DNA of 7,813 nt. Origin: Nitrosomonadaceae bacterium. GTDB taxonomy: Bacteria > Pseudomonadota > Gammaproteobacteria > Burkholderiales > Nitrosomonadaceae. Positions 1 through 6,337 of the stretch are shown here, piece after piece. Every line of letters starts with the position of its first letter. Position 1 is the first letter of the stretch. The position numbers were made by a program, and so were the translations under genes. The notes beneath the pieces were generated by a model that made no database searches, had not been told where the DNA came from, and was given only the letters and a program-made list of their open reading frames with translations. Where the stretch lies: NCBI GenBank assembly GCA_024644425.1, contig JAHELA010000018.1, positions 1 to 7,813 on the forward strand, given 5' to 3'.

Positions 1-1025
1 TGTAACCCTCCCCAAACAACAAATGTCCAACCTGCACCATGCCATAGTCCGCCTAGTAACATAGTAATCATTAAATTTAAATACCGGCGCCCACTCCCCT
101 TTCTATTGCCGCCAAGCGGGATGTATAGATAATCACGTAAAAATCGTGACAAAGTTATATGCCAACGTCGCCAAAATTCAATAATACTTGTCGACTTATA
201 GGGTGAATTAAAATTCATTGGCAATCGAACATTGAACATGAGAGATAAGCCTATTGCCATATCTGTATAGCCTGAAAAATCGAAGTATAATTGTAACGTG
301 TAAGATAATGCTCCTATCCATGCTTCAAAAAACATTGGGTGTCCGCCTGCATCAACAGCATTAAAAATGGGGTTAGCAAATTCACCCAATGGATCGGCAA
401 TCAAAACTTTCTTGGCTAGGCCTAAAATAAAAATTGTTAGTCCTACAGCAATATTTTCCCAATGAATACGGTAAGCATTTGATGCTGAAAACTGTGGCAT
501 CATTTCTTTGTGATGTAATACTGGCCCAGCAATTAAATGAGGGAAATAGGTAACAAATAATGCATAACGAACAAAATTAGGTTCTTTCACTTTTCCCTGA
601 TATGCATCAACTAAGAAAGTAATTTGAGTAAATGTAAAAAACGAAATGCCTAACGGCAAAATGATATTCCCCAGATCCCATTGTGTATCTGCAACACTAT
701 TTAAACTATCAATGAAAAAGTTAGCGTATTTGTAATAGCTAAGCAAAAGTAAGTTGAAAATAATGGCAACACTGAGTAGTTGTTTTTTACGTTTCTCATT
801 TTCCTGCAATCCTGCCTTAGTAATCCATAACCCAAAAGTATAGTTGCACATAATTGAGCTTAGTAGCAGCCCAACATAGGCTAGATTCCAATAACCATAA
901 AAAAATAGTGATGCTAATGCTAGCCATCCAGCAGCATAAATTTGACTTGTACGCGATAACCAAAAGAATCCCAATAGGACGACAGGGAGAAATAAGAAAA
1001 TAAAGACGTAAGAGTTAAATAGCAT
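1..1025 (-). CDS. AlgI-like MBOAT O-acetyltransferase, 3' end cut off by the window
   Basis: This reading frame runs open from an ATG at 1025 to the left edge (341 codons seen), so the C-terminus is missing; full-length AlgI-type proteins are roughly 460-520 residues. It is a polytopic inner-membrane protein with strongly hydrophobic segments near residues 5-23, 31-62, 83-101 and 122-140. The MBOAT signature blocks are present in order: FPHLIAGP at 161-168, YFDFSGYTDMAIG at 247-259, FWRRWHMTLS at 284-293, RDYLYIPLGG at 297-306 and GGLWHGAGWT at 325-334. H329 in the last block matches the catalytic histidine of the AlgI family. Such proteins move acetyl groups across the membrane to O-acetylate an exported polysaccharide, usually with a periplasmic SGNH-type partner that would lie outside this window. 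The gene lies 113 bp downstream of the family-2 glycosyltransferase on the same strand, so it may acetylate the same glycan. The start follows an in-frame TAA directly and has no clear Shine-Dalgarno sequence. The family is clear; the substrate is unknown. Confidence 0.93.
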   Translation of the reverse strand, partial: MLFNSYVFIFLFLPVVLLGFFWLSRTSQIYAAGWLALASLFFYGYWNLAYVGLLLSSIMCNYTFGLWITKAGLQENEKRKKQLLSVAIIFNLLLLSYYKYANFFIDSLNSVADTQWDLGNIILPLGISFFTFTQITFLVDAYQGKVKEPNFVRYALFVTYFPHLIAGPVLHHKEMMPQFSASNAYRIHWENIAVGLTIFILGLAKKVLIADPLGEFANPIFNAVDAGGHPMFFEAWIGALSYTLQLYFDFSGYTDMAIGLSLMFNVRLPMNFNSPYKSTSIIEFWRRWHITLSRFLRDYLYIPLGGNRKGSGRRYLNLMITMLLGGLWHGAGWTFVVWGGL

Positions 1026-1138
1026 TTAGAATATTTTTATACTGAAATCTAATACCAAGCCGTATCGGTTCATCCTATAAGTGTCAGAGCTTTTTATTTT
1101 CCATCTTAATGAAAAATGTAAAATATAAAATTTCCTAG

Positions 1139-2203
1139 CTATTTCGAATGTGATCTGCTTGAATCATTTAGCGTTTCTGCATCTTTTTTCCACAAATGTA
1201 TCTTGACTCCTCGTATGCGGCCCAGTTGCACCAGAAAAGCCCGGAGAAAACGTGGAGCATCAGAAAATATCCATATATCAGAAATACGTTTATCTAACCG
1301 TAGCCATCCACGCAACAATATAAACCTGATTGTCATCAACAGAGAAGTAGTACTGTTTAGCATATGAAGACAAAGAAGATGAGAGGCGGGCTCAGGAGTA
1401 AACCAATGAACACTTCCCCCTTTTCGAAATACATCTTCAATTCCATTGATTAGATTGGATGGAAGGTCAGTCAGCAAACGGCAACTAGAGAGAAGTATGA
1501 CGTTACGCCGGGCACATGGGTATCGAGAAAAATAGAGGTTTCGGCTACGGCGCTTTAGTGCCCGGTATGCCCAACTGCGACCAAATGATCCTCCACCTTT
1601 GTGATAAATAAAAGCACCTGGATGTACACCCATGCGCCAACCGTTATGGTCAATTCTACGGCCCAGATCTATATCTTCGTAATAACCTCGACCAAATGCA
1701 GGATCAAAACCACCAACTCCTTGGAAAACACTCCGCCTTATCAAGAATGCGTAACCTGCAAGACGATGCGTAAGAATGTAACCGCCTGGTTGAAGTAGAT
1801 GCTGATTAAGATCATAGTCAGCATAGCTGTTACCGGCAGGAATAATAACTGCAAGTTTCGAATCTGCTGCCAAGGCCGTACATAAAGATGGCAAGAAATC
1901 TTCACTTATCTCAGTATCTGAATTTAGTACTAGAACATATGATGCATCGGAACGACCAATTGCCTCGTTTACAGAAGTACCAAAACCCTGATTTTTCTGT
2001 GAGTGATGAACATGGACACACGTATATTGTAGATCATCAAGCATCTTACGAGTCTCATCATCAGACGCATCATCCTGGATATAAATATGCGATATAGACT
2101 TGCCAAGGTAGGATACAACGGAATCAATGCAACGTCGTGTCAGAACAGGTGCATTGTAGACCGGGATCACCACATCGACGGACGGTACTGCCATATCATT
2201 CAT
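1139..2203 (-). CDS. Family 2 glycosyltransferase (GT-A fold), rhamnosyltransferase-like
   Basis: This 354-residue protein has the N-terminal GT-A domain of family 2. VDVVIPVYNAP (residues 9-19) forms the first nucleotide-binding strand, QDDASDDET (43-51) supplies the acidic nucleotide-binding loop, and NSDTE (94-98) is the metal-binding DxD equivalent. GGFDPAF (164-170) followed by YYEDIDLGRR (174-183) gives the ED motif holding the likely catalytic base. This spacing is typical of the WcaE/rhamnosyltransferase-like GT2 branch that adds a sugar to a polysaccharide repeat unit on the cytoplasmic face. Residues from about 210 onward form a basic, partly hydrophobic tail that probably contacts the membrane; I see no clear transmembrane helix. 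The ATG at 2203 is used here, but an in-frame ATG at 2194 (Met4) fits the family start equally well, and neither has a strong ribosome binding site. The gene sits between the GT-B transferase and the MBOAT gene on the same strand. Donor and acceptor cannot be told from the sequence. Confidence 0.93.
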   Translation of the reverse strand: MNDMAVPSVDVVIPVYNAPVLTRRCIDSVVSYLGKSISHIYIQDDASDDETRKMLDDLQYTCVHVHHSQKNQGFGTSVNEAIGRSDASYVLVLNSDTEISEDFLPSLCTALAADSKLAVIIPAGNSYADYDLNQHLLQPGGYILTHRLAGYAFLIRRSVFQGVGGFDPAFGRGYYEDIDLGRRIDHNGWRMGVHPGAFIYHKGGGSFGRSWAYRALKRRSRNLYFSRYPCARRNVILLSSCRLLTDLPSNLINGIEDVFRKGGSVHWFTPEPASHLLCLHMLNSTTSLLMTIRFILLRGWLRLDKRISDIWIFSDAPRFLRAFLVQLGRIRGVKIHLWKKDAETLNDSSRSHSK

Positions 2204-2245
2204 ACTACTTAATCATACGCCTAAAGTATCCTCGATTAACTAATG

Positions 2246-2285
2246 TAATTATTCCAAAGTGATAATTAAGGCCCTCTCCCTTTGG
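2246..2285 (-). repeat. Two interleaved short inverted repeats between the two transferase genes
   Basis: In the 90-bp gap between the GT-B and GT2 genes there are two perfect inverted repeats. One is TAATTAT (2246-2252) with ATAATTA (2262-2268). The other is CCAAAG (2254-2259) with CTTTGG (2280-2285). The first arm of the second repeat lies inside the loop of the first, so an RNA across the gap could form one hairpin or the other. The stems are short and one is entirely A-T, and no U-run follows, so this is not a convincing intrinsic terminator. It could be chance in AT-rich sequence. Confidence 0.3.
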
Positions 2286-2293
2286 TATCTGAT

Positions 2294-3571
2294 CTATGTG
2301 GAACCTGTTCGTACTTGTTCTTCTAGTAAGGCAACATATCTAGGCAAAACATCAGGCCCCATGACATCGATTATTTCCTTCAGAAAGCGCTGACGGTTTT
2401 CCTCTACGTAAAAAGAACCACAACCGTTAGAAAGAAATCTCTCAATCTTTAAATAAACATCATCTCTACATCTCAGTTCTGTCTCAGGCATGAATTCAGC
2501 TATAGTAGATCTACCCGCATGTAGATAATCAGCAGCTAACACAGGCTTGTTTATTTTGACCGCTTCAAACGCTACTGAAGTTGCAATGTCGATAATAACA
2601 TCCGCCCAACTCAGTAGATGAGCAGAATGAACATCAGTTCCTGCTATACTTACGTTTGAAAGGCGTCGAAGCGAAGCATCCTTTGTTAAGGATTGTTTCC
2701 AGCCACTGCGAGTATGTGGCTTGATCACTATTTCAACCCCTTTAAAAGTGGCAATCATTTGTACTACTTCGCGAACTTCCTCCCAAAAAGTCGTAAAGTT
2801 GCTCTTTCTTAAAAAAATGGCTACTTTAAGTTTGTTGTCCGATCGAACTAATGGTGACGGCGGCAATATTTCAGTTAGCTTTATCAGCCATTCATCACAA
2901 TAACGTGGCGAACCTAGCACAGCTATCGCTTGACTATCTAGAAAAGGACGAAAGCGCCCCGCACATAATTCATTTGGTACTACAAGCTTATCGAACATCC
3001 GCGCAGCAGCAAATGTATTATCAGGTTTGACCTTCCATTCTCGTCTTCTTATCAATTGATTTGCATGAGGACTATCACCATGAGGCAATGATACAGTGCG
3101 GAATCCCTTAGCATGGGCCATTGATATTACCGTTTCTACCCATTCAATGCTAATGACCGAGTTTCTCTCAATCCAGTCAAATGCTACAACGCCCTCATTA
3201 AACCCTTCAAAACTATGTTCCAGTAAGTGCTTGCTAGTACATTTCCAGACAAACTCACGCTTACTGGCATCATAAATTTCAGCCAATCCACTGACAAGAG
3301 GACCGATAAACGAGCGACGTAAACTACCGCTTACCAATAACATTTGTAATCGCCATCGTATAAATTCGAGTGGTGACAGCAACTCTCTTATATGAGCCAC
3401 TCTCACTCCATCAAGTTTACTCAGATATTCGATACGGAAATCTCCACGAAACCGAGCACTACCGATGAGAATAACATCACATTTATGGCCAGAATCAACC
3501 CATTTGTAGATGATCGGAGAAATGTGATCAATATCGTTATAATGACGAAGAAAAAAAAGAGCCTTACTCAT
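2294..3571 (-). CDS. GT-B-fold transferase, CDP-glycerol/capsule-transferase type
   Basis: This 425-residue protein looks like a two-domain GT-B transferase without signal peptide or obvious transmembrane helix. The N-terminal half has alternating strands and helices and ends in VSLPHGDSPH (160-169), resembling the conserved histidine loop of glycerophosphotransferases and Kps-type capsule transferases. The C-terminal half has a new strand start at KVAIFLRK (249-256), then EIVIKPHTR (280-288), which matches the K-x-HP/KPH motif that binds donor phosphate. SWADVIIDIATSVAFEA (321-337) corresponds to the D-x-x-I-T-x-x-S-S/T donor-binding helix of this superfamily, followed by NKPVLAADYLH (341-351). 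It most likely transfers a nucleotide-activated sugar or glycerol phosphate to a surface glycan. Known relatives use CDP-glycerol or CMP-Kdo, but the donor cannot be fixed here. It is the first gene of the minus-strand group and is divergent from the CMP-sugar operon. Codons 5-8 contain a run of eight T. A GAGG lies 16 nt before the ATG, which is longer than ideal. Confidence 0.75.
   Translation of the reverse strand: MSKALFFLRHYNDIDHISPIIYKWVDSGHKCDVILIGSARFRGDFRIEYLSKLDGVRVAHIRELLSPLEFIRWRLQMLLVSGSLRRSFIGPLVSGLAEIYDASKREFVWKCTSKHLLEHSFEGFNEGVVAFDWIERNSVISIEWVETVISMAHAKGFRTVSLPHGDSPHANQLIRRREWKVKPDNTFAAARMFDKLVVPNELCAGRFRPFLDSQAIAVLGSPRYCDEWLIKLTEILPPSPLVRSDNKLKVAIFLRKSNFTTFWEEVREVVQMIATFKGVEIVIKPHTRSGWKQSLTKDASLRRLSNVSIAGTDVHSAHLLSWADVIIDIATSVAFEAVKINKPVLAADYLHAGRSTIAEFMPETELRCRDDVYLKIERFLSNGCGSFYVEENRQRFLKEIIDVMGPDVLPRYVALLEEQVRTGST
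3551..3558 (-). repeat. Homopolymer tract (T8 in coding sense) near the start of the GT-B gene
   Basis: Eight consecutive A on the plus strand read as T8 in codons 5-7 (CTT TTT TTT), followed by CTT, of the GT-B transferase. A one-base slip here would shift the frame within the first ten codons and silence the gene. Tracts placed like this in surface-glycan transferases are known phase-variation sites in some bacteria, but eight A/T is at the short end. Confidence 0.4.
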
Positions 3572-3625
3572 GTGCTTATTCTAATTACCTCACCGACAAG
3601 CAATATGTCTATCATTTAATGGAAT

Positions 3626-3631
3626 ATTCTA
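3626..3631 (-). promoter_or_regulatory. Weak candidate -10 box for the leftward transferase genes
   Basis: On the minus strand the hexamer TAGAAT matches the sigma-70 -10 consensus at five of six positions and lies about 55 bp upstream of the GT-B start. No good -35 box is found at 16-18 bp; the nearest T-rich block, TTTCCA, is 15 bp away. The call rests mainly on the need for a promoter in the divergent gap. Confidence 0.25.
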
Positions 3632-3711
3632 GAGATGAACTGGTTGTGGAAACGCGCGAAATTGTACACTGGCTGCTACTTAATTACCAGCTTAGATGCC
3701 CCAACCTCTCG

Positions 3712-3738
3712 CAGAGAATTCCCTCTGGTGGTAGGATT
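3712..3738 (+). promoter_or_regulatory. Small hairpin followed by an ops-like motif
   Basis: CAGAG (3712-3716) and CTCTG (3723-3727) form a 5-bp stem with a 6-nt loop. It runs straight into GGTGGTAGGAT (3727-3737), which differs from the core of the RfaH-recruiting ops element (GGCGGTAG-N-N-T) only at the third base. RfaH/ops control is established for polysaccharide operons of enterobacteria and relatives. Two points argue against it: the base after the final T is T instead of the usual G, and the best promoter box lies downstream of the motif, so it would need a second, more distant promoter to be transcribed. Confidence 0.25.
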
Positions 3739-3756
3739 ATACTAAAAGAACAACCT

Positions 3757-3762
3757 TATAAT
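3757..3762 (+). promoter_or_regulatory. Candidate sigma-70 -10 box (TATAAT) for the CMP-sugar operon
   Basis: A perfect TATAAT lies 79 bp upstream of the cytidylyltransferase start, in an AT-rich divergent intergenic region. Transcription would begin near 3769 and give a leader of about 70 nt. The -35 region is poor (GGATTA at 3734-3739 with a 17-bp spacer), so the promoter may need an activator or be weak. A rival TTGACT at 3796-3801 lacks a good -10. Confidence 0.5.
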
Positions 3763-3841
3763 AAAAATACATGTACTACATTCTAGTCTATGAATTTGAC
3801 TAAACAACAACTAGCAATCATCAAATAAAAGAAAAATAATT

Positions 3842-4591
3842 ATGAAAACAATTGCCGTAATTCCGGCACGTATGAACTCTTCGCGTTTCCCAGGCAAACC
3901 GATTGCAAAGATACTAGGTCGCACCATGCTTGAACATATATACAAGCGCGTTACTATGAGTAACTCTCTTGATGCCACATATATTGCTACTTGTGATGAT
4001 GAAATTAGGCTGGCAGCTCAAGATTTTGGTGCTCCGGTAATTATGACTGCTAGAACACATGAGCGGGCAAGTGATCGTGTGGCTGAAGCGGTCACAAATA
4101 TAGATGCGGAACTTATTGTAATGGTGCAAGGTGATGAACCAATGACACACCCCGATATGATCGATACAGCGGTGGCACCGTTTCGGAATGATCCAAAGTT
4201 AAATTGTGTCAATCTCGTTCGCAGTATTGAGAATGAAGAAGATTTCTACAACGTCAACACCATAAAGGTAATAATGAATCAACAGGGTGACGCCCTATAT
4301 ATGTCACGACAACCAATCCCAACTATAGATAAATTGGGATTTAAGCAGACGCCTACCTATAAACAAGTATGCATCATTCCATTTCGACGAACAACTTTGT
4401 TCGATTACACTCGTCTGCCACAAACACCGCTTGAAAAACTTGAATCTGTAGATATGCTACGATTGCTAGAACATGGCTACCGTGTAAAGATGGTAAAAAC
4501 CGAGTTTGACACACAAGCAGTGGATACAGAAGCAGACTTGGCGCGTGTAGCTAAATTGATGGAATCTGATCCCTTATTAGTCTCTTATTGA
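3842..4591 (+). CDS. KdsB-family CMP-sugar (ulosonic acid) cytidylyltransferase
   Basis: This 249-residue protein has the normal KdsB length and order of motifs. IPARMNSSRFPGKPI (7-21) is the CTP-binding signature with R10, R15 and K19. DDEIRLAAQDFG (52-63) follows, then MTARTHERASDRVAEA (68-83). VQGDEP (95-100) holds the metal ligand D98, NVNTIKV (137-143) replaces the usual N-P-N-x-V-K-V, and AVDTEADL (226-233) holds the second metal ligand D228. The family activates Kdo or related 2-keto-3-deoxy sugar acids as CMP derivatives in the cytoplasm. Several positions that face the sugar in true KdsB differ. The SGT-D/E-R segment reads ASDR, SRxxIP is kept as SRQPIP, and the H-x-G-I-Y-x-Y-R strand reads QVCIIPFR (175-182). 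The preferred sugar may therefore not be Kdo. It opens a rightward operon with the aldolase 52 bp downstream. The start has only a weak purine-rich upstream stretch (AAAAGAAAAA), no real Shine-Dalgarno sequence. The family call is firm; the substrate is open. Confidence 0.93.
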   Translation: MKTIAVIPARMNSSRFPGKPIAKILGRTMLEHIYKRVTMSNSLDATYIATCDDEIRLAAQDFGAPVIMTARTHERASDRVAEAVTNIDAELIVMVQGDEPMTHPDMIDTAVAPFRNDPKLNCVNLVRSIENEEDFYNVNTIKVIMNQQGDALYMSRQPIPTIDKLGFKQTPTYKQVCIIPFRRTTLFDYTRLPQTPLEKLESVDMLRLLEHGYRVKMVKTEFDTQAVDTEADLARVAKLMESDPLLVSY

Positions 4592-4632
4592 AATTATGCG
4601 TCACTCACTATTGTTAAGTCTTGCAGCTTTTT

Positions 4633-4638
4633 AAGGAG
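4633..4638 (+). promoter_or_regulatory. Strong ribosome binding site for the aldolase gene
   Basis: AAGGAG lies five bases before the ATG at 4644, a near-ideal Shine-Dalgarno sequence. It fixes the aldolase start. It is also the only strong one in the plus-strand operon, so this is probably the main ribosome entry point for the coupled genes that follow. Confidence 0.88.
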
Positions 4639-4643
4639 CGTCC

Positions 4644-5405
4644 ATGCAATTGAAATCGAAACTGGCTCAAGCTAAGCTGACTCTTGGGTCTTGGATCACT
4701 CTAGGTCACCCTGCAATCGCCGAGATCATGGCAGCTGCTGGATTTGACTGGCTAGTATTGGACATGGAACATAGCGTTTTAGAACTAGGTGAAGTTCAAA
4801 TATTAATTCAAGTACTAGACGGACAACATTGCCCGGCCATCGTAAGGCTGACTTCAAATCATCCTGACCAAATCAAACGAGTTATGGATGCAGGAGCAAC
4901 TGGTGTGATGGTACCCATGATCAAATCTGCCACTGATGCCAAAGCAGCAGTACAAGCAGTTTATTATCCTCCACAGGGCCAGCGTGGTGTTGGGCTTGCT
5001 CGTGCTCAAGGTTATGGAGCACGATTTGATGAATACCGAAACTGGCTAGAAAAAAATGCTGTAATCGTAGCAATGATTGAACATATAGATGCGGTTAATG
5101 CCATAGATTCAATTCTTTCTGTTGATGGAATTGATGCTTATATTATTGGCCCTTACGATTTATCTGGCTCCATGGGTAGGGTAGGTGAGTTTAATCATCC
5201 TGAAGTACAGTCAGCAATTGATCGAGTATTAAAAGCAGGAAATCGATTAGGTAAACCAGGAGGTATCCATGTGATAGAACCAAATCAAGATGAGCTACAA
5301 CAAAGAATTGATGACGGTTTCAGCTTTATTGGTTATGGCTTAGATATCAGAATTCTAGATACACTCTGTCGTAAACATATACAAAGCATACAGAGAGATT
5401 TATGA
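4644..5405 (+). CDS. HpcH/HpaI-family class II pyruvate aldolase
   Basis: This 253-residue protein matches the usual 250-260 length of HpcH/HpaI aldolases, which are TIM barrels using a divalent metal to join or split pyruvate and an aldehyde. LGSWITLGHP (14-23) opens the barrel. GFDWLVLDMEH (33-43) carries the D40-x-E42-H43 group, with H43 matching the catalytic base. R68 in IVRL binds pyruvate. DAGATGVMVPMI (82-93) and PPQGQRGVG (109-117) are the typical central loops. MIEHIDAV (144-151) holds the metal ligand E146, and IGPYDLSGSMG (168-178) holds the metal ligand D172. No key residue is missing, so it should be active. Family members mostly break down 4-hydroxy-2-oxo acids, such as HpcH/HpaI in aromatic catabolism and GarL for keto-deoxyglucarate. 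Lying between a CMP-sugar synthetase and a dehydrogenase in a glycan locus, it may instead build a 2-keto acid. Its stop codon overlaps the next start by 4 bp. Confidence 0.94.
   Translation: MQLKSKLAQAKLTLGSWITLGHPAIAEIMAAAGFDWLVLDMEHSVLELGEVQILIQVLDGQHCPAIVRLTSNHPDQIKRVMDAGATGVMVPMIKSATDAKAAVQAVYYPPQGQRGVGLARAQGYGARFDEYRNWLEKNAVIVAMIEHIDAVNAIDSILSVDGIDAYIIGPYDLSGSMGRVGEFNHPEVQSAIDRVLKAGNRLGKPGGIHVIEPNQDELQQRIDDGFSFIGYGLDIRILDTLCRKHIQSIQRDL
5392..5397 (+). promoter_or_regulatory. Ribosome binding site of the dehydrogenase, inside the aldolase gene
   Basis: AGAGAG lies four bases before the ATG at 5402 and within the last codons of the aldolase. Together with the ATGA overlap it supports this start and translational coupling. 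It is weaker than the aldolase site. Confidence 0.5.
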
Positions 5406-6337
5406 GTAAGTTAGTCATTTCTACCTCTTCGTTTGATGTAAACAACAATCCTCATCTTCAACATTTAATAAAAACCGGGATGAATATTGTTGGGAATAGC
5501 TTTAAACGTAAACTTACGGAAAGTGAGATCATTGAGCTTCTAGGACAAGATACTGTTGGGATGATCGCTGGTATTGAACCACTAACAAAACGTGTTCTTG
5601 TTTCTGCCAAAAATTTGAAGGTAATTTCACGCTGTGGAGCTGGTTTGGACAATGTTGATTTGGCCGCAGCAAAACACCAAAATATAGTCGTTTTTAATAC
5701 GCCAGAGGCTCCTGCTCAAGCGGTAGCTGAACTTACAATTGGTTTGATATTAGCGGCTCTTAGACGCATCTGTCAGATTGATCAACTGTTACGAGTAAAT
5801 GAATGGCCAAGGATGCAAGGACAACTATTTGCCGCTCAGTTAGTAGGTATAGTTGGACTGGGCCATATTGGTCGACGTGTTACTAAGTTGTGTCAAGCTT
5901 TCGATGCCAGAGTAATCGCACACGATCCCTATATAGATCCGACATCACATGGAGTAGAATCGGTATCATTTGAAAAATTGTTAACTGAGGCTGATATCGT
6001 TAGCCTACATCTGCCTTATGGTACTGACACCCATCACTTACTTGATGCAAAGGCATTTGAACGTATGAAACCCGGCTCTATTGTAATCAACGCTGCTCGG
6101 GGAGGCCTTATCGATGAAATGGCATTGAATGAATCACTGATTTCTGGACATTTAGGTATGGCAGCACTCGATGTTTTTGAAGAAGAGCCTTACCATGGAC
6201 CTCTAGTTGAGAATAAAAAAATAATTTTAACCTCACATATTGGCTCCCTTGCTAGAGAATCCCGTATTCGTATGGAAATTGAAGCTGCAGAAAATCTGCT
6301 AAATGGATTGATTAACGCTGACATAGTTAAAAAATGA
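5402..6337 (+). CDS. D-isomer-specific 2-hydroxyacid dehydrogenase (PGDH-like)
   Basis: This 311-residue protein is an NAD-dependent oxidoreductase interconverting a D-2-hydroxy acid and its 2-keto acid. Residues 1-100 form the outer part of the substrate domain, with SRCGAGLDNVD (76-86) as the substrate-binding loop. NTPEAPAQAVAE (99-110) is the conserved hinge. GIVGLGHIGRRV (149-160) is the Rossmann GxGxxG, and D175 at the end of the next strand favours NAD over NADP. The catalytic triad is visible: R233 in NAARGGLIDE (230-239), E262 in LDVFEEEP (256-263) and H279 in LTSHIGS (276-282). The length fits short-form phosphoglycerate or glyoxylate/hydroxypyruvate reductases. There is no C-terminal ACT domain, so no serine feedback site as in long SerA. 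The genes on both sides overlap it by 4 bp. In context it could supply hydroxypyruvate to the aldolase, or oxidise or reduce a sugar-acid intermediate; the true substrate is not visible. Confidence 0.93.
   Translation: MSKLVISTSSFDVNNNPHLQHLIKTGMNIVGNSFKRKLTESEIIELLGQDTVGMIAGIEPLTKRVLVSAKNLKVISRCGAGLDNVDLAAAKHQNIVVFNTPEAPAQAVAELTIGLILAALRRICQIDQLLRVNEWPRMQGQLFAAQLVGIVGLGHIGRRVTKLCQAFDARVIAHDPYIDPTSHGVESVSFEKLLTEADIVSLHLPYGTDTHHLLDAKAFERMKPGSIVINAARGGLIDEMALNESLISGHLGMAALDVFEEEPYHGPLVENKKIILTSHIGSLARESRIRMEIEAAENLLNGLINADIVKK

Noticed and set aside
1026..1073. A 15-codon leader ORF (ATG at 1073) ending directly before the MBOAT ATG on the minus strand
   Set aside because: The only purine-rich stretch abuts its ATG, too close for a ribosome binding site, and such short frames are common by chance.
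1026..1138. Intrinsic terminator between the GT2 and MBOAT genes
   Set aside because: The gap is AT-rich with T-runs, but I find no GC-rich stem before them, so read-through is as likely.
1601..2097. Plus-strand open frames of 65 and 69 codons opposite the GT2 gene
   Set aside because: They lie wholly inside a well-supported gene on the other strand, resemble no family and have no ribosome binding sites.
3392..3619. Plus-strand 75-codon frame overlapping the start of the GT-B gene
   Set aside because: It is mostly antisense to a gene with good motifs and has a low-complexity composition; most likely a chance frame.
3796..3826. TTGACT as the -35 box of a promoter for the cytidylyltransferase
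   Set aside because: No good -10 lies 16-18 bp downstream (CATCAA at 17 bp), and transcription would start only a few bases before the ATG.
3842..4591. Naming the cytidylyltransferase kdsB, the housekeeping Kdo enzyme
   Set aside because: The sugar-facing segments differ from KdsB and the operon lacks the other Kdo genes, so a gene symbol would claim more than the sequence shows.
6326..6337. Programmed -1 frameshift at AAA AAA TGA fusing the dehydrogenase to the SDR
   Set aside because: The SDR is in the -1 frame, but the run is only six A after a T, not a classic heptamer, and a normal ATGA start explains the arrangement.
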